DNA of 64,000 bases from Sphingomonas profundi. Its GTDB lineage: Bacteria > Pseudomonadota > Alphaproteobacteria > Sphingomonadales > Sphingomonadaceae. The stretch covers positions 1,178,001-1,242,000 of the forward strand of contig NZ_CP046535.1 of the NCBI RefSeq assembly GCF_009739515.1, in the 5' to 3' direction. The notes beneath the pieces were generated by a model. It did not search any database. It was not told the DNA's origin and worked only from the letters and a program-made list of their open reading frames with translations. This document shows, in pieces, positions 27,048-35,949 of the stretch; the first letter of the stretch is position 1; each line of letters begins with the position of its first letter. The position numbers were made by a program, and so were the translations under genes.

Positions 27048-27967
27048 GCGCGCTTGGCGGCGGCGCGGCGCTTGGGCGCGGGCTTCTCCTCCGCCGGCGG
27101 CTCCGGCTCGGCCTTCTTGGCCGGGGCCTTGCGCGCGGCGGGCTTCCTGGCCGGCGCCTTCTCCTCCGCCTTGGCGGGCGCGCCCGGCTTGTCGAGCGAT
27201 CGTTTCAGCGCGGCCATCAGGTCGACGACGTTGGAGCCCTTCGGCCGCGCATCGTCGCCGTCGTCGGCCTTGATCGTCTTGCCTTCCTTCTTGCGCTCGA
27301 TCAGGTCGCGCAGCGCATCGACGTAGCGGTCGTGGAACTCGGATGCGTCGAACTTGCCGGCCTTCTTCTCGATCAGGGTGGTGGCGAGATCGAGCAGATC
27401 CTCGTCGGGCTTCGCGTCACCGATGTCGCGGAAGTAGGAGGCGGCCTTGTTCACCTCGTCGGCGTAGCGCAGCGTTTCCAGCACCAGCCCGCGGCCGCAG
27501 GGCTTGAGGCTGACTGCATATTCGCGGCCGCGCAGGGCGAGCTGGCCGATGCCCACCTTGCGCGTCTTGCGCAGTGCCTCGCGCAGCACGACGAACGCCT
27601 CCTCGGCCAGGTCGTCCGCAGGGACCACATAATATGGCTTCTCGAAGTAGATAGCGTCGATCTCGTGCGCGTCGACGAACTGGGTCAGCTCCAGCGTCTT
27701 CTTGCTCTCCAGCTTGACGCCCTCGATCTCCTTCTCGTCCAGCAGCACGTAGCTGCCTTTCTCATATTCGAAGCCCTTGAGGATCTCGTCGCGATCGACC
27801 GGGCCGATGCCGGGCACGACCTTCTCATACTTCACCCGCTTGCCGCTGGGCTCGTGGATCTGGTGGAAGGCGATCGACGCGCCGCTCTTTGTGGCGGAGT
27901 AGATCTCGACCGGGATCGAGACGAGGGCGAGCCGGATCTGACCCTGCCAATATGCGCGCGCGGCCAT
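27044..27967 (-). CDS. ku: Non-homologous end joining protein Ku
   Basis: The 307-residue protein forms the homodimeric ring that binds DNA ends and recruits LigD. The core is typical (GQIRLALVSIPVEIYSAT, FHQIHEPSGKRVKYEKVVPG and FDASEFHDRYVDALRDLIE). It carries a roughly 50-residue C-terminal tail very rich in Lys, Ala and Pro, which in some bacterial Ku proteins binds DNA and tunes threading. It is upstream of ligD, overlapping by four bases. The 64 bases before it lie next to the end of the PEP-CTERM gene, so the promoter may be in that gap. Confidence 0.96.
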   Translation of the reverse strand: MAARAYWQGQIRLALVSIPVEIYSATKSGASIAFHQIHEPSGKRVKYEKVVPGIGPVDRDEILKGFEYEKGSYVLLDEKEIEGVKLESKKTLELTQFVDAHEIDAIYFEKPYYVVPADDLAEEAFVVLREALRKTRKVGIGQLALRGREYAVSLKPCGRGLVLETLRYADEVNKAASYFRDIGDAKPDEDLLDLATTLIEKKAGKFDASEFHDRYVDALRDLIERKKEGKTIKADDGDDARPKGSNVVDLMAALKRSLDKPGAPAKAEEKAPARKPAARKAPAKKAEPEPPAEEKPAPKRRAAAKRA

Positions 27968-28031
27968 GGTTCGCTCCCGAATCGTTGCGAGAGCGATTCA
28001 ATGTGCGAGCGGGCGAGTCGTTCCGGCGCGG

Positions 28032-28661
28032 TCAGCCGAAGCGGACGCTGACCTTCGCAGCGACGGAGCGGCGGCGGCGCATGGCGGCGCCGGTCAGCGC
28101 GAAGCCGCCGATCATCATCGCCCACGTCGCCGGCTCCGGCACCGAGCCGATCGTCGCGACGCCGGCGAGCTGCCCGCCGAGCGGATAGAAATCGTCGTAG
28201 GTGAACGAGGCCGTGCGGCCGATGAGCTGGCCGGCCGAGGGATTGGCCGGCGCGAACGACCCGAGGTCCACCGACAGCCGGGCGCCGCCGCCCTGATCCG
28301 CGCCGCCCGAGACGATATCGACGGTACCGTCCGTCGAGCGACCGACCAGGCGGGGGATGAAGCGATCCGAGAAGTCCTCGCCGCCGATCACGAGGTCGAA
28401 GCGGGTCAGCGCATAGGAGATGAAGATGCTGCCGTCGAAATCGCCGGGATCGGCGTCGTCATAGCTGAAGGTGCCGGAAAAGGCCTGTCCCACGGCGAAA
28501 AAATTGCCCTGCGGGATGTCTGGATCGTCGAAGACGTTGTTGACGGCGCTGGTGAGCCGGCCGGCGAACGGAAGCGTCACGATGGCGGCGTCGGCCGGCG
28601 TCAGCGCCGTCGTCACCAGCAGCAGGGCAAAGCTCAACGCAGGCAATCTGGCGCGAATCAT
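28032..28661 (-). CDS. PEPxxWA-CTERM sorting domain protein
   Basis: The 209-residue exported protein has a signal peptide (about residues 1-25, ending TPADA) and a beta-rich mature domain. Its C-terminal sorting signal is VPEPATWAMMIGGFALTGAA followed by RRRR. This three-part signal is recognised by exosortase (XrtA-type) in sphingomonads, which cleaves and attaches or releases the protein at the cell surface. The mature part has no catalytic motif. A PrsK/PrsR pair that regulates such systems is encoded at 50-54 kb. The upstream region is AT-rich and likely contains its promoter. Confidence 0.88.
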   Translation of the reverse strand: MIRARLPALSFALLLVTTALTPADAAIVTLPFAGRLTSAVNNVFDDPDIPQGNFFAVGQAFSGTFSYDDADPGDFDGSIFISYALTRFDLVIGGEDFSDRFIPRLVGRSTDGTVDIVSGGADQGGGARLSVDLGSFAPANPSAGQLIGRTASFTYDDFYPLGGQLAGVATIGSVPEPATWAMMIGGFALTGAAMRRRRSVAAKVSVRFG

Positions 28662-28906
28662 GGCGATTTCCCCCGTAATGGTGGGGTTAACAATCCGTTA
28701 ATACTGTGCCGAGTCAAGGCTTGATCCTGCTTAACGCAAGTGCACATGATTTTGATCTGGCGCGCTGCGTGGTCGATCGAAAGATAAGCAAGATGCGTCA
28801 GGTCTAATCGACCAGCGAGGCGTTCGAACCTGACGAGAGAGGAGACTGTGAGACCCGCTGTGCCACCGCGACCCGCTGCATCCCGCGCGTCTCCTTGCAT
28901 TCCGCG

Positions 28907-28935
28907 TTGACCCGTAGGCCGCAGAAATCTAGGAA
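28907..28935 (+). promoter_or_regulatory. Predicted promoter of tRNA-Arg
   Basis: TTGACC (28907-28912) and TAGGAA (28930-28935) are spaced by 17 bases. The tRNA begins ten bases downstream of the -10 element, which leaves a 5' leader of a few bases for RNase P. The pair is a visual match. Confidence 0.55.
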
Positions 28936-28945
28936 AACGGCCGTT

Positions 28946-29022
28946 GCCCCGGTAGCTCAGCAGGACAGAGCAACGGTTTCCTAAACCGCAGGTCGGGAGT
29001 TCGAGTCTCTCCCGGGGCACCA
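28946..29022 (+). tRNA. tRNA-Arg (anticodon CCU)
   Basis: A complete cloverleaf is visible. The acceptor stem GCCCCGG pairs with CCGGGGC, a D arm contains TAGCTCAGCAGGACAGAGCA, and the anticodon loop TTCCTAA carries CCT. The T arm GGGAGTTCGAGTCTCTCCC is followed by discriminator A and an encoded CCA at 29020-29022. It reads the rare AGG arginine codon. It converges on the paoC-like gene. Confidence 0.95.
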
Positions 29023-29055
29023 GCCTCAGCCCTTGCGAGCGGCGGCCGGCATGCG

Positions 29056-31254
29056 TCACGCCACGCGCGGCAGACCGGCCAGCACCTTATCCAGGGTCAG
29101 CGGATAATTTCGGATGCGGACGCCGCAGGCGTTGTAGACGGCGTTCGCCACCGCCGCGCCGACGCCGCAGATGCCGAGCTCGCCCACGCCCTTGGCCTTC
29201 ATCGGCGAGGATTTGTCGTCCACCTCGTCCAGGAAGACCACGTCCTGATGCGGCACGTCGGCATGCACCGGCACGTGATATTCCGCCATGTCGTGATTGA
29301 CGAAATAGCCGAAGCGCGGGTCGACCACCGCCTCCTCCATCAGCGCCGCGCCCACGCCCATCGTCATCGCGCCGATCACCTGGCTGCGGGCGGACTTGGG
29401 GTTGAGGATGCGGCCGGCGGCGAAGGCGCCGCCCATCCGCCGCACGCGTATCTCGCCGGTCGCCATGTCCACGCCCACCTCGGCGAAGTGGGCGCCGAAG
29501 GTGGACTGGGCGTAGGTCTTGCTCAGGGTGCCATATTCCATGCGATCCTCGGCGGAGAGGCCGTCCGCCCCGGCAGCCTCGGCCAGCGGGATGGCGCGCG
29601 TGCCGGAACGGACCTTGCCGTCCGCGAAGGTCACGTCGGCGGCGTTGAGGCCGAGTTTCGCGACGATCGCCTCGCGCAGCTTCACGCAGGCGGCATAGAC
29701 GCCGGCGGTGGCGCTGTTGCCGCCCCACTGGCCGCCCGAGCCGGACGAGACCGGGAAGGTGGAGTCGCCGAGCAGCACCACCACCTTGTCCAGCGGCACG
29801 CCCATCATCTCGGCCGCGGTCTGGGCGATGACGGTGTAGCTGCCGGTGCCGATATCGGTCATGTCGGTGGCGACCGTCACCACGCCCTTGCGATCGATGC
29901 CGACGCGCGCGGCCGACTTCTGCGTCATGTTGTTGCGGAACGCTGAGGCGACGCCCATGCCGACGAACCAGCGACCGTCGCGCACCTGCGCGGGGCGCGG
30001 GTTGCGCCGGGACCAGCCGAACCGCTCCGCCCCCGTCCGCAGGCAACCGATCAGGTTGCGGTGGGAGAAGGCACGCGTCGGCTTCTCCGGATCGACCTGG
30101 GTGTCGTTCAGGATGCGCAGCTGCACCGGATCCATGCCCAGCGTCTCCGCCAGCTCGTCCATCGCCACCTCCAGCGCCATCATGCCGGGCGCTTCCCCGG
30201 GCGCGCGCATGGCGTTGCCCTCCGGCAGGTCGAGCGTGGCCAGGCGCGTGGCCGTCAGCCGGTTGGCGCCGGCGTAGAGCAGGCGCGTCTGGTTCGGCGC
30301 CGTCTCCGGCCCGCCGCCGGGCAGGTCGCCGGACCAGCTCTCGTGCGCGATCGCGGTGATTCGCCCATCCTGCCCGGCGCCGATGCGGATGCGCTGGATC
30401 GTCGCGGGGCGGTGGGTGGTGTTGTTGAAGATCTGCGGCCGCGCCAGCGCCAGCTTCACCGGCCGCCCGGCCGCCCGCGCGCCGAGCGCAGCCATCAGCG
30501 CATCCGATCGCACCCACAGCTTGGATCCGAAGCCGCCGCCGACATAGGGGCTGATGACGCGGATATTCTCCTTGGGGATCAGCAGCGTCTCGCTCATGTC
30601 GCGCACCGCCCAGGCGATCATCTGGTTGGAGGACCAGAGCGTCAGCCTGTCCCCCTCCCACGCGGCGGTGGTGGCGTGCGGCTCCATCATCGCGTGGCAG
30701 TGATCGGGCGTGGTGTAGGTCTGATCCAGCTTCACCGCCGCCTTGCCGAACGCGCCGGCGAAATCGCCCACGGCGGTATCGGGGGTGCCCTCCTCGGGCT
30801 TCACCGCCGTCGCCTTGGCGGCGGCGAGATCGTAATTGCCCTTGGCGCGGGCATAATCGACGCGAACCAGCTTGGCGGCGGCGCGTGCCTGCTCGAACGT
30901 CTCCGCCACCACGACGGCGACGGCCTGGTCGAAATGCTCGACGTCCGGCCCGGCCAGCAGGCGCGCGGTGTGCGCCTTGGCCTTTGCGAGGGTGCCGGCA
31001 TTCTGCCACGTGACGATCGCGAGCACGCCGGGCGCGGCCTTGGCATCTGCCAGATCGATGGCGGTGATGCGGCCCTTGGCCACGGCCGCGCCCAATATGT
31101 AGCCATAGGCCGGGTCCGCGATCGCATCGTGCCGCTCATAGGCGTAGGGCGCCTGGCCGCTCACTTTCAGCGGCCCGTCGATGCGGTCGTGCGGGTGGCC
31201 GATCACCTTCAGCGCGTCGATCGGATTGGTGGTGGCGGGCGTATCGAACTTCAT
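29056..31254 (-). CDS. paoC: Molybdenum-binding subunit of aldehyde oxidoreductase (PaoC-like)
   Basis: The 732-residue large subunit binds the molybdenum cofactor and carries the active site of a xanthine-oxidase-family enzyme. The conserved GGGFGSK motif is present (YVGGGFGSKLWVRSD), as are a substrate-channel SGSGGQWGGNS loop and the C-terminal KGVGELGICG with the catalytic glutamate. The closest known three-subunit relative is E. coli PaoABC (YagTSR), which oxidises aromatic aldehydes in the periplasm. It lies three bases after paoB in a tight operon. The actual substrate cannot be read from sequence. Confidence 0.88.
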   Translation of the reverse strand: MKFDTPATTNPIDALKVIGHPHDRIDGPLKVSGQAPYAYERHDAIADPAYGYILGAAVAKGRITAIDLADAKAAPGVLAIVTWQNAGTLAKAKAHTARLLAGPDVEHFDQAVAVVVAETFEQARAAAKLVRVDYARAKGNYDLAAAKATAVKPEEGTPDTAVGDFAGAFGKAAVKLDQTYTTPDHCHAMMEPHATTAAWEGDRLTLWSSNQMIAWAVRDMSETLLIPKENIRVISPYVGGGFGSKLWVRSDALMAALGARAAGRPVKLALARPQIFNNTTHRPATIQRIRIGAGQDGRITAIAHESWSGDLPGGGPETAPNQTRLLYAGANRLTATRLATLDLPEGNAMRAPGEAPGMMALEVAMDELAETLGMDPVQLRILNDTQVDPEKPTRAFSHRNLIGCLRTGAERFGWSRRNPRPAQVRDGRWFVGMGVASAFRNNMTQKSAARVGIDRKGVVTVATDMTDIGTGSYTVIAQTAAEMMGVPLDKVVVLLGDSTFPVSSGSGGQWGGNSATAGVYAACVKLREAIVAKLGLNAADVTFADGKVRSGTRAIPLAEAAGADGLSAEDRMEYGTLSKTYAQSTFGAHFAEVGVDMATGEIRVRRMGGAFAAGRILNPKSARSQVIGAMTMGVGAALMEEAVVDPRFGYFVNHDMAEYHVPVHADVPHQDVVFLDEVDDKSSPMKAKGVGELGICGVGAAVANAVYNACGVRIRNYPLTLDKVLAGLPRVA

Positions 31255-31257
31255 GGC

Positions 31258-32208
31258 TCAGGCCTTCGCTTCCGCCATCACGGCGCCGATGGTGCGCTCG
31301 ACGAGCGGCAGCTTGAATGCGTTCTGGGGCGTGGTGCGGGCGCCGGCCAGCACGGCGGCGGCGGTGGCCTTCGCGCCCTCGCCGATCCGGGCCTCGGCCG
31401 CCTCGACGCGCCACGGCTTGTGGGCGAGCCCGCCGAACGCCATGCGCCCGCGCCCGTCCGGCTGGATCACGGCCGCGACCGAGATCAGCGCGAACGCATA
31501 GGACGCCCGATCCCGCACCTTGCGATAGACGTGCGTGCCGCCGAGCGGCCGGGGCAGGGTGACGGCGGTGACGAGCTCGCCCGGCGCCAGGGCCGTTTCC
31601 ACGTTCGGCGTGGTGCCGGGCAGCCGGTGGAAATCGGCGATCGCGATGGCGCGGGTGGCGCCGTCCGCCTTCACCGTCTCCACCTGCGCGTCCAGCACGC
31701 GCATGGCGACGGCCATGTCGCTCGGGTGGGTGGCGATGCACTGTTCGCTGGTGCCCATGATCGCCAGGTTGCGGTTGAACCCGCCGATCGCGGCGCAGCC
31801 GGCGCCCGGCTGGCGCTTGTTGCACGGCTTTGTGGTGTCGTAGAAATAGGGGCAGCGGGTGCGCTGGAGCAGGTTGCCGGCGGTGGTCGCCTTGTTGCGC
31901 AGCTGGCCGGACGCGCCGGACACCAGCGCGCGGGAGAGGACCGCATAGTCGCGCCGCACCCTTTTGTCGGCCGCAAGATCGGTATTGCGGACGAGCGCGC
32001 CGATGCGCAGGCCGCCGTCCGCCGTCGCGGCGATCGTATCGAGGCCGAGGCCGTTCACGTCCACCAGATGCTGCGGCGTCTCGATCTGCAGCTTCATCAG
32101 GTCCAGCAGATTGGTGCCGCCGGCGATGAACTTCGCGCCGGGCTGCGCCATCACGGCGGTGGCCGCCTCGGCCGGGCTTTTCGCCCGCTGATAGGTGAAC
32201 GCCTTCAT
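31258..32208 (-). CDS. paoB: FAD-binding subunit of aldehyde oxidoreductase (PaoB-like)
   Basis: The 316-residue medium subunit has the FAD-binding stretches [16 protein letters not shown] and [20 protein letters not shown]. Next comes a cysteine insertion, [21 protein letters not shown], which in PaoB-type subunits ligates an additional [4Fe-4S] cluster absent from classical xanthine dehydrogenases. It ends with the CO-dehydrogenase flavoprotein C-terminal domain. Start ATG 32208 overlaps the end of paoA by four bases. The longer frame is a shadow of paoA. Confidence 0.88.
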   Translation of the reverse strand: MKAFTYQRAKSPAEAATAVMAQPGAKFIAGGTNLLDLMKLQIETPQHLVDVNGLGLDTIAATADGGLRIGALVRNTDLAADKRVRRDYAVLSRALVSGASGQLRNKATTAGNLLQRTRCPYFYDTTKPCNKRQPGAGCAAIGGFNRNLAIMGTSEQCIATHPSDMAVAMRVLDAQVETVKADGATRAIAIADFHRLPGTTPNVETALAPGELVTAVTLPRPLGGTHVYRKVRDRASYAFALISVAAVIQPDGRGRMAFGGLAHKPWRVEAAEARIGEGAKATAAAVLAGARTTPQNAFKLPLVERTIGAVMAEAKA

Positions 32209-32855
32209 GCCTTCGCTCCCGCCGGGTTCACGCCGGCCACGTCCTGCATCGCCTCGATGATGTTCGAATAGGCGCCGCAGCGGCAGATGTTGCCGCTCAT
32301 CCGCTCGCGCATCTCCTCGGCCGTGGGACGGGGTGCGGCGGTGATGTCGGCGCTGACGTGGCTGGGTATGCCTGCCTTGATCTCGTCCAGCACCGCCACC
32401 GCCGAGCAGATCTGGCCAGGCGTGCAGTAGCCGCACTGATAGCCGTCATGCGTCACGAAGGCCGCCTGCATCGGATGCAGCTTGGCCGGCGTGCCGAGCC
32501 CCTCGATCGTGGTGATCCGGTCGCCCTCGTGCATCACCGCCAATGTCAGGCAGCTGTTGATCCGGCGCCCGTCGACGATCACCGTGCAGGCGCCGCACTG
32601 GCCGTGATCGCAGCCCTTCTTGGTGCCGGTGAGGTGCAGATGCTCGCGCAGCGCATCCAGCAGCGTGACGCGGGTATCCAGCGACAGCTTGTGGTCGCGA
32701 CCGTTCACGGTGAGCGTCACCGGCATCGTCGGTTCGGCCACGCGGGGCGGGGCCGCCTGCGCCTCGCCGGCCGGAACGCCGGCCGCCGCCACGGTCACCG
32801 CGCCGCTGGCGATGATCTCCCGCCGGGAGAGCGCGAAGGGGAAGGCCTCTGACAT
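32205..32855 (-). CDS. paoA: Iron-sulfur subunit of aldehyde oxidoreductase (PaoA-like)
   Basis: The 216-residue small subunit carries two [2Fe-2S] clusters: a plant-ferredoxin-like site ([13 protein letters not shown] and the following SCL) and a helical site (CGYCTPGQI and [10 protein letters not shown]). The N-terminus [18 protein letters not shown], followed by GEAQA, looks like a twin-arginine signal peptide. This would export the folded complex to the periplasm as in PaoABC. It is first in the paoABC operon, with a 560-base gene-free region upstream. Cofactor insertion probably needs the XdhC-family factor at 10 kb. Confidence 0.88.
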   Translation of the reverse strand: MSEAFPFALSRREIIASGAVTVAAAGVPAGEAQAAPPRVAEPTMPVTLTVNGRDHKLSLDTRVTLLDALREHLHLTGTKKGCDHGQCGACTVIVDGRRINSCLTLAVMHEGDRITTIEGLGTPAKLHPMQAAFVTHDGYQCGYCTPGQICSAVAVLDEIKAGIPSHVSADITAAPRPTAEEMRERMSGNICRCGAYSNIIEAMQDVAGVNPAGAKA

Positions 32856-33416
32856 GGTTCTGCTCTTTCGTCGTCCCGCCTCTCCGCTAGGAGGAGGGAC
32901 GGGTGCTTGTCTGACTGCGGGAATAAGGCGCCGGGCGTGTGGAATGATATAGGGCGAATTCCGTAACGAAGGGATCGGCCATCCGGTTTCGTGACGAAGC
33001 CTTGCCTGCAAACACGACCGTACAGCTTACGGGCGGAGCATGTGCCGTCACGCGGTCCGTCCGGTCGATCGGATCCGTCCGACGGCTTGCGACAGGCTGC
33101 TGACAAGCTCGTGAAGGCACTGAGGCCGCGTGCTTCAGGAGGGTCCGTGGTGCGACACGAAGCGGAGAGACACGCCCGCCTCAGTCAGGCATCGGACAGG
33201 CGGTTCTGGTGGGGGAGGTTGCCCGCGATCGGCACACCTCGCAGGTGACTCACACGGGTTCCGCCAACGCGGCGATGATGGCGAGCCTGCGAGGCAAGGC
33301 CGCCCATCGCGACGCGCCTCCGATCGGCCGATATTGTCGCGATGTGCGGTGGATATGCCGCCCTGGTCGCCTTCCGTGTCGGGCGGCTTGCTACCGCCCG
33401 GCACGAAAGGACAGGA
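32856..33416. other. Gene-free region between paoA and pckA
   Basis: This 561-base gap holds the presumed paoA promoter at its left side, where an AT-richer patch (around 32930-32980) is seen, and the pckA terminator hairpin at its right side. Between them no frame has a start with ribosome binding site or a recognisable product. The minus-strand frame ending in AGNLPHQNRLSDA looks like a stray fragment. I see no tRNA or known RNA family here. Confidence 0.5.
33375..33405 (-). terminator. Terminator hairpin downstream of pckA
   Basis: A 12-pair stem (one G-U) with a seven-base loop lies 12 bases beyond the pckA stop codon: CGTGCCGGGCGG against CCGCCCGACACG on the transcript. The U-tract is absent, but stem stability and position fit a 3'-end hairpin. 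Confidence 0.6.
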
Positions 33417-35015
33417 TTACGCCGCCTTCGGCGCCGACTGCCGCACGCCTTCGTCGACGTGGCTCTCGAACTGCTCGAAATTCTCGATGAACTGGCCGAC
33501 CAGCTTCCGCGCCACCGCGTCATAGGCGTCCTTGTCCGCCCAGGTCTCGCGCGGGTCGAGGATCTTCGAGTCCACGCCCGCCACCGCCACCGGCACCTTG
33601 AAGCCGAAGTTCGGATCGGTGCGGAACTCGGCGTCGTTCAGGCTGCCGTCGAGCGCGGCGTTCAGCAGCGCGCGCGTCGCCTTGATCGGCATCCGGCTGC
33701 CGGTGCCGTAGCTGCCGCCGGTCCAGCCGGTGTTGACCAGCCAGCAATCGACCCCGCCCTTGGCGATGCGCGACTTCAGCAGGTTGCCGTAGATCGACGG
33801 GTGGCGCGGCATGAACGGCGCGCCGAAGCAGGTGGAGAAGGTGGCCGAGGGCTCCACCACGCCGATCTCGGTGCCGGCCACGCGCGCGGTGTAGCCGGAG
33901 AGGAAGTGGTACATCGCCTGGTCCGGCGTCAGCTTGGCGATCGGCGGCAGCACGCCATAGGCGTCGGCCGTGAGCATGATCACGTTGGACGGCACCGGCC
34001 CCATATTGTCGTCCGACGCATTGGGGATGAAGTCGATCGGGTAGGAGGCGCGGCTGTTCTCGGCCAGCGTGTCGTCGTCCAGGTCCAGCGCGCGCGTCTC
34101 GGGATCGCAGACCACATTCTCCAGCACCGTGCCGAAGCGCTTGGTGGTGGCGTAGATCTCGGGCTCGGCGTCCGGCGAGAGGCGGATCATCTTGGCGTAG
34201 CAGCCACCCTCGAAATTGAACACGGCGGTGTCGGACCAGCCATGCTCGTCGTCGCCGATCAGGGTGCGGCTGGCATCGGCCGAGAGCGTCGTCTTGCCGG
34301 TGCCGGAGAGACCGAAGAAGATCGCCGAGGTGCCGTCCGGCCCGATATTGGCCGAGCAGTGCATCGGCATGATGCCGTCCATCGGCAGCTTGTAGTTGAG
34401 GATGCCGAACACCGACTTCTTCATCTCGCCGGCATATTTGGTGCCGCCGATCAGGATCAGCTTCTCGGTGAAGTTCACCGCGATCACGGTTTCGGAACGG
34501 CTGCCGTGCCGCTCCGGATCGGCGCGGAAGCTCGGCAGGTCGATGATCGTGAACTCGGGCACGAAGCCGGGCAGGGCGTCCGCCTCCGGCCGCACCAGCA
34601 GCGTCTTGATGAACAGGCTGTGCCAGGCGAGCTCGTTGATGACGCGCACCTGCACGCGATGCTCGGGCTGCGAACCGCCGTAGAGATCCTGCACGAACAG
34701 GTCGTCACGGGTGGCGAGATGGGCGAGGAAGTCGCTCTTCAGCACGGCGAAATGCTCGGGCGTCATGCCCTTGTTCGTCTTGCCCCACCAGACGGTCTCC
34801 TCCGTCTCGGCGTCGCGGACGATGAACTTGTCGTTGGCGGAGCGGCCGGTGTGCTTGCCGGTCTTCACCACTAGCGGGCCGTCCTTGGCCAGGATGCCCT
34901 CGCCGCGCGTCACGGCCTCCTCCACCAGCGGGGCGGTGCCGAGATTCCAGTGCACCGCGGCCACGACGTCGAAACCCTGCTTGTCGAGCCCGTAGGCGGG
35001 CACTCGATCGGACAC
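33417..35015 (-). CDS. pckA: Phosphoenolpyruvate carboxykinase (ATP)
   Basis: The 532-residue enzyme converts oxaloacetate and ATP to phosphoenolpyruvate for gluconeogenesis. It has the [14 protein letters not shown]-loop, the [22 protein letters not shown] metal-binding kinase region, and MHCSANIG. All are typical of the ATP-dependent family, whose usual length is 530-540. GTG 35015 is chosen as the start because AAGGAG lies eight bases upstream; the longer frame adds 50 atypical residues. It is divergent from chvI. In Agrobacterium and Sinorhizobium pckA is also beside chvI/chvG, and here ChvI may regulate it. Confidence 0.97.
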   Translation of the reverse strand: MSDRVPAYGLDKQGFDVVAAVHWNLGTAPLVEEAVTRGEGILAKDGPLVVKTGKHTGRSANDKFIVRDAETEETVWWGKTNKGMTPEHFAVLKSDFLAHLATRDDLFVQDLYGGSQPEHRVQVRVINELAWHSLFIKTLLVRPEADALPGFVPEFTIIDLPSFRADPERHGSRSETVIAVNFTEKLILIGGTKYAGEMKKSVFGILNYKLPMDGIMPMHCSANIGPDGTSAIFFGLSGTGKTTLSADASRTLIGDDEHGWSDTAVFNFEGGCYAKMIRLSPDAEPEIYATTKRFGTVLENVVCDPETRALDLDDDTLAENSRASYPIDFIPNASDDNMGPVPSNVIMLTADAYGVLPPIAKLTPDQAMYHFLSGYTARVAGTEIGVVEPSATFSTCFGAPFMPRHPSIYGNLLKSRIAKGGVDCWLVNTGWTGGSYGTGSRMPIKATRALLNAALDGSLNDAEFRTDPNFGFKVPVAVAGVDSKILDPRETWADKDAYDAVARKLVGQFIENFEQFESHVDEGVRQSAPKAA

Positions 35016-35208
35016 TGGAACTTCTCCTTGCAAGCCGTCAATCCATGCAAAATCGGTACGTCGTTTTGCCTTGACTGCGGCGCATATAGGAAAGTGCGGA
35101 CCCGTCAAAGCCATGAAAATGGCGAGCCACGGGACACTCCGCTTTGTTGCCGGTGCCGCCGCCATGCGCTAGGCAGGCGGGGTTCACGAGGGAGGCCGGG
35201 CGGCCAAG

Positions 35209-35925
35209 ATGACGGCTTCCATCGCGCTGGTCGACGACGATCGCAACATCCTGACCTCCGTCTCGATCGCGCTGCAGTCCGAGGGGTTCGCCGTCCGCGT
35301 CTATTCGGACAGCGAGGCCGCGCTGAAGGCGCTGACCGAAAATCCGCCGGACCTGGCCGTGCTGGACATCAAGATGCCCCGCATGGACGGGATGGAGCTG
35401 CTGCGCCGCTTCCGCGAGCGGAGCGCCGCGCCGGCGATCTTCCTCACCTCCAAGGACGACGAGCTGGACGAGGCGTTGGGCCTCGCCATGGGCGCGGACG
35501 ACTATATCACCAAGCCCTTCTCGCAGCGGCTGCTGATCGCCCGCATCCGCGCGATCCTGCGCCGCACCGAGGCGCGCGCCGTGCCGGAGGGGGAGCAGCC
35601 GGCCGGCCCGGTGGCCGAGCCGATCGTGCGCGGCCGGCTGAAGCTGGATCCCGCCCGCCACCGCGTGGAGTGGAACGGCCACGACGTGACCCTGACCGTC
35701 ACCGAGTTCCTGATCCTCGACTCCCTGGCGCAGCGGCCCGGCTTCGTGAAGTCGCGCGATCAGCTGATGGACGCCGCCTATCAGGACGACGTCTATGTCG
35801 ACGATCGCACGATCGACAGCCACATCAAGCGGCTGCGGCGCAAGTTCCGCGCGGTGGACGACAGCTTCAAGGCGATCGAGACGCTGTACGGCGTCGGCTA
35901 CCGCTTCTCGGAAGAGGCGGCGTGA
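35209..35925 (+). CDS. chvI: OmpR-family response regulator ChvI
   Basis: The 238-residue regulator has a receiver domain (residues 1-120) with acidic pocket VDDD, phospho-acceptor Asp53 in [11 protein letters not shown], and conserved Lys in ITKPF. A winged-helix DNA-binding domain ends with [15 protein letters not shown] and TLYGVGYRF. Position next to pckA and before a ChvG-like kinase and the HprK/EIIA/HPr genes identifies it as ChvI. ChvI controls envelope, acid and exopolysaccharide responses in rhizobia. It is the first gene of a six-gene operon. Confidence 0.92.
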   Translation: MTASIALVDDDRNILTSVSIALQSEGFAVRVYSDSEAALKALTENPPDLAVLDIKMPRMDGMELLRRFRERSAAPAIFLTSKDDELDEALGLAMGADDYITKPFSQRLLIARIRAILRRTEARAVPEGEQPAGPVAEPIVRGRLKLDPARHRVEWNGHDVTLTVTEFLILDSLAQRPGFVKSRDQLMDAAYQDDVYVDDRTIDSHIKRLRRKFRAVDDSFKAIETLYGVGYRFSEEAA

Positions 35926-35949
35926 CGGCGGCCGGGCGCAGGCGGGCGC

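Noticed and set aside
24810-27326. 838-residue open frame opposite ligD
   Set aside because: LigD has intact catalytic motifs throughout, while this frame is low-complexity Arg/Ala/His sequence typical of antisense frames.
28946-29022. tRNA-Arg as an integration site for an island holding the pao genes
   Set aside because: I see no direct repeat of the tRNA 3' end, no integrase and no change in composition across 29-33 kb.
30061-32271. Large plus-strand frame over paoC and paoB
   Set aside because: It is antisense to clear molybdenum hydroxylase subunits and lacks motifs.
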